A stretch of DNA of 39,721 nt from Candidatus Cloacimonadota bacterium (GTDB lineage: Bacteria > Cloacimonadota > Cloacimonadia > Cloacimonadales > GCA-2742885): NCBI GenBank assembly GCA_002742885.1, contig PDOO01000009.1:1-39721 (forward strand), in the 5' to 3' direction. The translations under genes and the position numbers were made by a program. The notes beneath the pieces were generated by a model. It saw only the letters and a program-made list of their open reading frames with translations. It was not told the origin of the DNA and made no database searches. Positions within the stretch are counted from its first letter, which is position 1; each line of letters starts with the position of its first letter. Of the stretch, positions 34,012 to 39,721 are shown one piece after another.

Positions 34012-35619
34012 ATGAAAAATTCATACAAGCTTATTTTGATTTGTTTTCTTTTATTTTTGTTTGTCGGTTGCATTAAAAAATTGGAGACTCCCGAATGGGA
34101 TGTTAATCTGGAAATTCCCTTGATAAATAAAAATTATTATGTATATGACTTGCAGGATTCCGTGAATATTGTCAGTGAAGACGGTATTATGTATTATCAA
34201 AATACGGGTGATATTACTTCTTTGGAAGTGAGCAGCGATATTTTAACAATTTCCGAAAATTCCGAAAAAATGAATTTGATTTCGACTGATATTGTTAAAA
34301 GAGGCGGATTGCCTCTTGACAACGAAAATGAAGAGAACGAAATAGAATTGAGATATGCCGTTACTTCCGAATGGTATTTGCATTTTGCTTTCAATAATTT
34401 AGAACACCCGGAATATATAGAATCAATATCCTTTACTTTTGAGAATGTTTTTGAAACCTCCGATTCAGAACCTTTTACTAAAGTTTTCAACGGAAATTTC
34501 GGAACGGAAACAATTGAAGATTTAAGTAATTTTATAATAAAAGACGATACTCTCGGTCCTCAGGAAGTTTTAGACAGTTTAAGATTTACCGTCGAAATAA
34601 AAGCGAATGACGGCGCGAGTCTTGATGACTTTGACTTAACTCTTTCCTATGAAAAAATGAAGTTTTCTTATGTGGAAGGAAAAGTTTTCAATAAGAGATT
34701 GGATATTGAAGACAACAGTACCGAAATTGATATAGAATATCCTGTTGGCATCGAAAATACTCTGAATCAGCACGGAGCAAAATTGATTTTTGATATAGAT
34801 AATCCGATAGGATTTGACTGTACTTTTTACGGAAAAATTTCAGCTTACAACATGACAAGCGGTATCACAAATTATGCAATAATAGACGAAACTGACAAAG
34901 TCATTTTGGAACATGCCGAAAATGGCGAGGTTAAGAGTACAACCGTTATTTTGCAGGGAGAAAAAATTGATGCTTTATTAAATACTTATCCCGAAAAAGT
35001 AACTCTTGATGAGTCATATCTGATTATAGGAAATAAAAACGAGCAGGGAGAAGTTGTTACGGGGTACATCAGAGAGGGCGTAAAAGTCTCGGGGACCCAT
35101 AAAAGCAAAGTTCCTTTTGAGATGATTTTGATCAACAACAGCGAGCTTGAAGACGATACTCAGGTTGCCGACAGCAATTATATTCAACCTAGCGAAATTC
35201 AGGAAATAGATATAAGCTCGGATAACCAAGAGATTATTGAAGAAAGAGCCAATCACGCTGAATTTATTTTGAATTTGGAAAATTCTGTGCCGGGCGGAGC
35301 AATTGCTCATTTATATTTTGCCGATAACGAAGAAGATGTTTTTGAAAACCCTGTTTTAAAAATTCCGCGAGAAGATGAAGATACCTCTTTTGAACCTGCT
35401 TTGTCTGATAATCAAACAGGAGAAACATCACCCGTTGTATCTGAAATAAGACTAAAATTATCGCATGAAGATTTGATGATATTTTTAACTGATAAATTGT
35501 ATCTCGGAACAAGATTTGTTTTCAAGGACTCAGGCGGGGAACCTGTTAAGATCAAATCTGAAGATTATATCGGAGTAACCGGATATATTGAATTATCTGC
35601 TCATATATCGGAAAAATAA
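34012..35619 (+). CDS. Lipoprotein of unknown function
   Basis: I chose ATG 34012 because it gives NSYKLILICFLLFLFVGC, a clear lipoprotein signal with the lipobox ending at a Cys about 19 residues in, and GGCGG precedes it; an in-frame ATG at 33982 would bury the signal. The mature part, to 535 residues in total, is acidic and rich in beta strands, with repeated patterns such as LEIPLINKNYYVYDLQD and SIVFTFENV-type strands. No enzyme motif is visible. It overlaps no neighbour but is followed after 12 bases by an outer-membrane barrel candidate, suggesting a surface or periplasmic partner. I do not recognise the family. Confidence 0.75.
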   Translation: MKNSYKLILICFLLFLFVGCIKKLETPEWDVNLEIPLINKNYYVYDLQDSVNIVSEDGIMYYQNTGDITSLEVSSDILTISENSEKMNLISTDIVKRGGLPLDNENEENEIELRYAVTSEWYLHFAFNNLEHPEYIESISFTFENVFETSDSEPFTKVFNGNFGTETIEDLSNFIIKDDTLGPQEVLDSLRFTVEIKANDGASLDDFDLTLSYEKMKFSYVEGKVFNKRLDIEDNSTEIDIEYPVGIENTLNQHGAKLIFDIDNPIGFDCTFYGKISAYNMTSGITNYAIIDETDKVILEHAENGEVKSTTVILQGEKIDALLNTYPEKVTLDESYLIIGNKNEQGEVVTGYIREGVKVSGTHKSKVPFEMILINNSELEDDTQVADSNYIQPSEIQEIDISSDNQEIIEERANHAEFILNLENSVPGGAIAHLYFADNEEDVFENPVLKIPREDEDTSFEPALSDNQTGETSPVVSEIRLKLSHEDLMIFLTDKLYLGTRFVFKDSGGEPVKIKSEDYIGVTGYIELSAHISEK

Positions 35620-35631
35620 GGGGAGTATAAA

Positions 35632-36894
35632 ATGAGAAAAATAATTTTTGCTTTATTTGCAATGAATTTTGCTTTGGTTCTCGCTTCCGATTGGTCTTAT
35701 TCCGGAATGTATGCGGGAAGTTATTTACAGCGTTCAAACGGAATTTATGCTATTGGAGAAAATCCCGCTAATATTATGAATCGAGAAAAAAGAAATGACT
35801 TCGGATTTCTCATGGGATTAAATTTTAATGCTTATAATAACTCTATGTCCATGAATAAATTAAATAATGTGTCAGGTAAATATTTGGATGAAGAAGATAA
35901 AGAAAAGTTTATCGGAGATTTGGACGGATCATTAAGAGCGGGAGCTTCTTTCAGCAATCAAATGTTAGCCTGTTCCAGGGATAATTGGGGATTTTCAGTT
36001 TCGACTTTCGGTAAAATAAAAGCTAAAATATCCAAAAAATATTTCGATCTTATTTTCTTTGGAAACGAATACGGAGAACAATATTTATTTACGGAAAAGA
36101 ATAACTCCTTAGATGCAATTTCTTACACGGATATAGCTTTTGCTTATCAGACAGATTTGCAGACAATGATTCCGTCTTTGCGAGAAAACGAAAGAATGCC
36201 GACCGTAAGAGTCGGTTTTGCCGCAGATGTTCTAATCGGACTGGGAACAGCCGAAACAACTGCCTTCAAAGGCGTTTTTGATGCCGATGAAGGAGGTTTG
36301 GACATGAAAAATGAAATTCATATTACTCGAGCTGAATCCGGCATAGGTCAAAAATTTATTATAGGTTTTGCTGTCGAGCCGATTGAAAATTTATCGGCAG
36401 GGTTGGTTTTTGACAATATTTTCGGAAAAATTACTTGGAACGGAAATACTGAAGAAGATATTTTTACCGTCAATTCCGACAGTATTTATCTTGCCGAGAT
36501 CTCCGAAGATTTTTATACTCAGACAGATACGACTTCGGCTATCGGCAATTTCTCGACTTCTTTGCCCTTAATTATTAAATTAGGAGCTTTGTATCAAATC
36601 TTACCTGATTGGAATGCTTCGATTGATTTTCAAAAAGGAATGAAAAATGAAAGCGTATGGACTGATGAATTAAAGGTTTCCGTTGCAACCGAGTATTTTA
36701 TTAAAGAAATTATTCCGTTGGCTATGGGATTCCAAAACGGAACCAATGACAGACCTTACCGCTTATCTTACGGTTTCGGTATTCGTCCGGAATTTATGGA
36801 TTTGGATTTTTCCGTAAGTTCATTCGGCGCTTTTTTCCCCGGTAATTCGGTCAAGGGAGTCGGATTTAATTTTAATGCAAGATGGAAATTCTGA
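35632..36894 (+). CDS. Probable outer-membrane beta-barrel protein
   Basis: The protein has 420 residues. The first 19 (RKIIFALFAMNFALVLAS) form a signal peptide. GIYAIGENPANIMN near the start recalls the A-x-NPA motif of FadL/PorV-like barrels. Alternating hydrophobic-polar strands run through the rest (for example FGFLMGLNFNAYNN, RVGFAADVLIGLG, FIIGFAVEPIENLSAGLVF, RLSYGFGIRPEF). The chain ends FNFNARWKF with a terminal Phe, the usual signal for barrel insertion. It may be a PorV/DUF5723-like barrel that helps export or anchors the lipoprotein upstream, but the family is uncertain. AGGGGAG precedes the ATG; a strong terminator follows. Confidence 0.75.
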   Translation: MRKIIFALFAMNFALVLASDWSYSGMYAGSYLQRSNGIYAIGENPANIMNREKRNDFGFLMGLNFNAYNNSMSMNKLNNVSGKYLDEEDKEKFIGDLDGSLRAGASFSNQMLACSRDNWGFSVSTFGKIKAKISKKYFDLIFFGNEYGEQYLFTEKNNSLDAISYTDIAFAYQTDLQTMIPSLRENERMPTVRVGFAADVLIGLGTAETTAFKGVFDADEGGLDMKNEIHITRAESGIGQKFIIGFAVEPIENLSAGLVFDNIFGKITWNGNTEEDIFTVNSDSIYLAEISEDFYTQTDTTSAIGNFSTSLPLIIKLGALYQILPDWNASIDFQKGMKNESVWTDELKVSVATEYFIKEIIPLAMGFQNGTNDRPYRLSYGFGIRPEFMDLDFSVSSFGAFFPGNSVKGVGFNFNARWKF

Positions 36895-36917
36895 AAAACG
36901 AAAATTTTTAATATTGC

Positions 36918-36946
36918 GGCACGTTGGGATAACGTGCCTTTTTTTT
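36918..36946 (+). terminator. Intrinsic terminator after the barrel gene
   Basis: GGCACGTT pairs perfectly with AACGTGCC around GGGAT, then eight T. It ends the transcript carrying the radical SAM, lipoprotein and barrel genes. Confidence 0.9.
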
Positions 36947-37027
36947 ATTCCGCCTTGACGAGTCCCGAAAGATTTTTTTTACCGTTATTTTAATTTTATT
37001 GTTTATTTTTTATTATCAGGAGTTCAA

Positions 37028-38980
37028 ATGCTTATCTTCGGATTTTTAATTTCAGTTATCGTAACATATATTTTTTATCGGAGAACTTTGCCGGAGCTTT
37101 CTTTTAAAGCTAAAGCAGGTTTTGCTTTATTGCGTTTTACTTCAGTTTTTCTTTTGCTGACCCTTATGTTAAGTCCTGTCTTAAGATTTAAAAATCAAAG
37201 AAAAAAAGCTCCCGAAATGATTGTTTTGAAAGATAATTCTTTGAGTATGACAGATTCTGAAGCAAATTATAAATTTCCGACTGATAAAATAGAAAAAATT
37301 TACGATAAAATAGAAAAAGCCGGTTATAAGATAAAAGAAATTGCTTTTGCCGACGGAGTCGGAGGAGAAAGAAACAATACAAATTTAAAGAAAACAATTA
37401 AAAAAATAATAAAAACCGAGGTAACGGAAGATATGAATCAAATGACCTTGATTTCAGACGGTTGGATTCATGATTCAGAGATCGGTTTTTTGAGCGAAAC
37501 AGGTATTCGCATAAATACAATTTTACCGGATTCGGTTATTGAAAAATCGGGGGAGAAAATTACTCGAATTTATTATCCTGAAAATATATCAAAAGGAGAA
37601 TTATTGCCGGTTGAAACAGAGTTCTCTTCTGCTTTGAGAAATGCCGAACTGAGTTTCATGAAAGACGGTAAATTATTGAAAAAAATTAAAGTAAACGATA
37701 AGAAATCTATTGAGACTTCTCTTAACATAGATAAAGAAGGGATAGCGGAAATAAAGGTTTTATTGAAAGAAAACAATGAAAAAACAGATTCTTCGCAATT
37801 AATTGTGAATGTCGGTTTAAATGAAAAAAAAATTATTGTTTTTACTGCCGAACCTGATTGGAATCTTAAAATGTTAAACAGGATTATCGATGAAATGGCA
37901 GAACTTTCTTTGAATGTTTTTTTGTATAAACAAGGCAAGTTTTTCGGAAAAGGAGATGAAATATCAAGAAAAAAAATTTTCCGGGAAGAACCGAATACGG
38001 TTATTTTTCTGAATACCGAAGAAATTAAATTTAAACCGGATGAAACGGAAACGGTAAAGAAATGGATTTCCCGGGGAACAGGACTTATTTGTATAGGAAG
38101 AGCATCGGAAGATTTACGGGATATTTTGCCGGGAAAAGCTTTGGAAATAAAATCATCTTTTAACGGAACGGTTGCTCTCGGACACGATGCTAGACAATTT
38201 AACTCTTTAAAAGAACTTTCCGCTGTTAATTTCGGAGATTTTCCGCAAACCGAATATTTTTACGTCAAACCCGATAAAAACGCCAAAAAATTATTAATTA
38301 TCGAAAACGAAGAAAAGTCTCCGGCTTTTTTGTATCAATTAAACGGTAAATCTCATGTCGCTTGGTTTCCTGTTATAAATTTATGGCAATTTGAAATAAA
38401 AGGAGAAAAAAAATTTAATGCGTTTTTGCATGGATTGTTAACCTGGTTCAGTCAATCTTTGGATGAAAGAGTTATTGTCTCCGATTTGAAAAAAATATAT
38501 TTTAAGGGCGAAAAAATCAGACCTCAAGTTATTGTTATGGATGAGAAAATGCAAAGATTGGATAAAGTAAAGTCTTCCTTTAAAATTTTTTCGGGATCAG
38601 AAGAAATATTTAATGATTTCTTAACTGAGGATAACGGAAAATTTACGGTTGATATTCCTGCTTTGAAATCCGGTAATTATAATTGGCGTTTGTCGGTTGA
38701 AGACGAAAAATTATCGGAGAAAGGAGTATTTGAGATAAAAGATGTCTCCATAGAGACTGAGGACAGGGGTTTTAATCTTAATAATCTTAACAGAATAGCT
38801 AAATTAACCGACGGCGAAAGTTTTAAAATATCTTCCGCTCCGGATTTTGAGAAAGTTGATTTTATATCTGTTGTCGAATCGGAAGAAACAGATCTTTGCA
38901 AAAATAAATTTTTTATATCTTTTTTGATTTTTATTTTCTGTCTTGAAATTTATTTTCGCAAATACAGCGGATTATTATAA
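37028..38980 (+). CDS. Membrane-anchored vWA-like / glutamine-amidotransferase-like protein
   Basis: The protein has 650 residues. Two N-terminal membrane helices (about 1-17 and 33-52) precede a vWA-like domain whose metal site is visible as D69-x-S71-x-S73 (VLKDNSLSM), with TLISDGWIHDSE as the later acidic motif. An Ig-like middle (about 200-270) leads to a class-I glutamine-amidotransferase-like fold at about 275-470 (IIVFTAEPDWNLKML, VKKWISRGTGLICIG). No catalytic Cys-His pair is evident there. A final helix (ISFLIFIFCLEIYF) ends the chain. The layout matches the large BatA-like or DUF-type membrane proteins usually found near MoxR ATPases, but neither is present here. It is probably a scaffold or signalling protein on the periplasmic face. 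Confidence 0.7.
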   Translation: MLIFGFLISVIVTYIFYRRTLPELSFKAKAGFALLRFTSVFLLLTLMLSPVLRFKNQRKKAPEMIVLKDNSLSMTDSEANYKFPTDKIEKIYDKIEKAGYKIKEIAFADGVGGERNNTNLKKTIKKIIKTEVTEDMNQMTLISDGWIHDSEIGFLSETGIRINTILPDSVIEKSGEKITRIYYPENISKGELLPVETEFSSALRNAELSFMKDGKLLKKIKVNDKKSIETSLNIDKEGIAEIKVLLKENNEKTDSSQLIVNVGLNEKKIIVFTAEPDWNLKMLNRIIDEMAELSLNVFLYKQGKFFGKGDEISRKKIFREEPNTVIFLNTEEIKFKPDETETVKKWISRGTGLICIGRASEDLRDILPGKALEIKSSFNGTVALGHDARQFNSLKELSAVNFGDFPQTEYFYVKPDKNAKKLLIIENEEKSPAFLYQLNGKSHVAWFPVINLWQFEIKGEKKFNAFLHGLLTWFSQSLDERVIVSDLKKIYFKGEKIRPQVIVMDEKMQRLDKVKSSFKIFSGSEEIFNDFLTEDNGKFTVDIPALKSGNYNWRLSVEDEKLSEKGVFEIKDVSIETEDRGFNLNNLNRIAKLTDGESFKISSAPDFEKVDFISVVESEETDLCKNKFFISFLIFIFCLEIYFRKYSGLL

Positions 38981-39151
38981 AAAATGCCTGTTTTATTTTA
39001 ACGTTTTTCGACTTTTAACCGAATAATTTTTTCTGCATCTGAAAAAATTCTTGTTCTTCTCTGTTTCGAGCAGGGAAAAATATTCCTCTCCCTTTTTTTA
39101 TTAATAAGCTATTTTCTTTTAAAATAATATTTTAGCATGTCTCTTCCTGTT

Positions 39152-39167
39152 TGGCAGAATAATTGCA
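39152..39167 (+). promoter_or_regulatory. Candidate sigma-54 promoter
   Basis: TGGCAG (39152-39157) and TTGCA (39163-39167) give GG and GC separated by exactly ten bases, the -24/-12 spacing required by sigma-54. It lies 34 bases before the ATG of the next gene, leaving a leader of about 25 bases. Only the last base of the -24 hexamer departs from TGGCAC. The activator is not known. Confidence 0.55.
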
Positions 39168-39201
39168 TTTACGGGTATAAAAATTATAGTCCGGAGAAGA
39201 G

Positions 39202-39600
39202 ATGGAAAATTTATATCGAATCGGAATTAATTCTCAAAATTATAAACAAAAATTAATTTCAATAAGCGAAGAACAGTACAGAGAAATATATCCTGACGAA
39301 TTGCCTAAAAAAAAGTCGTTTTTGTTTTTGAAAGACTATGTGCTTTTGGTTGATTTTAAAATTGCAGAATTTTTAACCGGCATGTATCCCGAGATTATGC
39401 TTTTTGACGAATTCGGACAAAGTTTAAGCGTCAAAGATGACCTTGATTTAATCTCAGGCAATAAAACTGAGCGTTTGGCAAAGCTTTTCACTCTTGCCTG
39501 TGAATATCATTTGGATGTTGCCGGTCTTTCTGAAAGTGAAATAAAAATAAGAATCAGAATGGCTCGCAATGAATCAGAAAGAATTTGTAAAGCTGTCTGA
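39202..39600 (+). CDS. Small conserved-looking protein of unknown function
   Basis: The 132-residue, soluble, mixed-charge protein has no signal peptide or membrane segment. It reads MENLYRIGINSQNYKQ, then EEQYREIYPDELPKKKSF, LVDFKIAEFLTGMYPE and DLDLISGNKTERLAKL, ending in a helical basic segment (KIRIRMARNESERICKAV). I recognise no domain. GGAGAAGAG just before the ATG serves as ribosome site. The sigma-54-type promoter upstream and the terminator downstream make it a single-gene unit, probably regulated and worth attention. Confidence 0.7.
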   Translation: MENLYRIGINSQNYKQKLISISEEQYREIYPDELPKKKSFLFLKDYVLLVDFKIAEFLTGMYPEIMLFDEFGQSLSVKDDLDLISGNKTERLAKLFTLACEYHLDVAGLSESEIKIRIRMARNESERICKAV

Positions 39601-39615
39601 CAATACGAAAATAAA

Positions 39616-39647
39616 AAAATCCCCGCTCTTTCGGAGACGGGGATTTT
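39616..39647. terminator. Bidirectional terminator between converging genes
   Basis: AAAATCCCCG pairs with CGGGGATTTT, extended by CTC/GAG with one bulged base. A or T runs flank both sides, so it can end both the small plus-strand gene and the minus-strand gene whose tail lies at 39661. Confidence 0.85.
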
Positions 39648-39660
39648 AAGCAGTATTTTT

Positions 39661-39721
39661 TTACTTCAACAGCAAACATTTATTTGTTTTGACTGTTTTT
39701 CCGTTAATATTCAGGCGATAA
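39661..39721 (-). CDS. C-terminal end of another sorting-domain protein, 5' part outside window
   Basis: On the minus strand the frame from the window edge reads YRLNINGKTVKTNKCLLLK, then TAA (plus positions 39661-39663). This is the typical last strand of a FlgD-Ig / type IX sorting domain (pattern: YFYRL...GK..KT.KMLLLK). Only 19 codons are visible, so the rest of the protein cannot be described. It converges on the gene at 39202, with a shared terminator. Confidence 0.6.
   Translation of the reverse strand, partial: YRLNINGKTVKTNKCLLLK

Noticed and set aside
1-39721. Insertion sequences, integrases, CRISPR arrays
   Set aside because: No transposase or integrase motif and no regularly spaced repeats were seen on either strand.

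Overview
The window looks like a chromosomal segment from an AT-rich diderm (Gram-negative-type) bacterium. Lipid A synthesis (lpxB), an outer-membrane beta-barrel candidate and a lipoprotein support a diderm. Several secreted proteins end in an Ig-like C-terminal domain of the FlgD-Ig / type IX sorting (Por secretion tail) kind, marked by NPF near its start and NG...SGVYF near its end. This fits a Cloacimonadota- or FCB-group-like genome, but that placement is inference from gene content, not a phylogeny.

Layout. 1-336 is the 3' end of an amidohydrolase. 337-1685 is a gene graveyard with broken copies of three small accessory families (YhcG/DUF1016, DUF1801, YdeI/OmpD-associated). 1686-6028 (minus) is a compact operon: adenosine deaminase, lpxB and a REC-PAS-GGDEF-EAL protein. 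6351-8376 (plus) holds a disulfide oxidoreductase and a flavodoxin; 8498-8866 (minus) is a single-domain response regulator. 9004-11584 is a pair of secreted proteins, one with about twelve G-N/D-D-x-Y repeats and one with HEAT repeats. 11683-16777 carries an amino-acid permease fused to a PTS EIIA domain, DNA polymerase I and a pyrimidine-dimer glycosylase. 16782-20486 (minus) has a PorZ-like beta-propeller protein and a membrane protein of unknown role, followed by tRNA-Ala(GGC). 20965-22371 is S-adenosylhomocysteine hydrolase.

22372-23038 appears empty but holds two relics: a minus-strand reading frame broken by one stop, and a plus-strand fragment of a sorting domain. 23039-26470 is a large modular secreted protein (cohesin-like, Big_2, PKD, cadherin-like, sorting domain). 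26672-34001 is the conserved cluster rpmF-plsX-fabH-fabD-fabG-acpP-fabF-rnc-radical SAM, which makes fatty acids for phospholipid and lipid A. 34012-38980 encodes a lipoprotein, a beta-barrel candidate and a membrane-anchored vWA-like protein. 39202-39600 is a small unknown gene behind a good sigma-54-type promoter. The window ends in the C-terminal tail of another minus-strand protein with a sorting domain.

How the genes fit together. The fab cluster and lpxB feed envelope synthesis. AhcY and Add form a possible route from S-adenosylhomocysteine through adenosine to inosine. PolA and the dimer glycosylase suit base excision repair of UV damage. The propeller protein, modular cohesin-like protein, barrel candidate and sorting-domain relics suggest a type IX-like export system, although no core translocon gene lies in this window. 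I found no insertion sequence, CRISPR array, rRNA or integrase.
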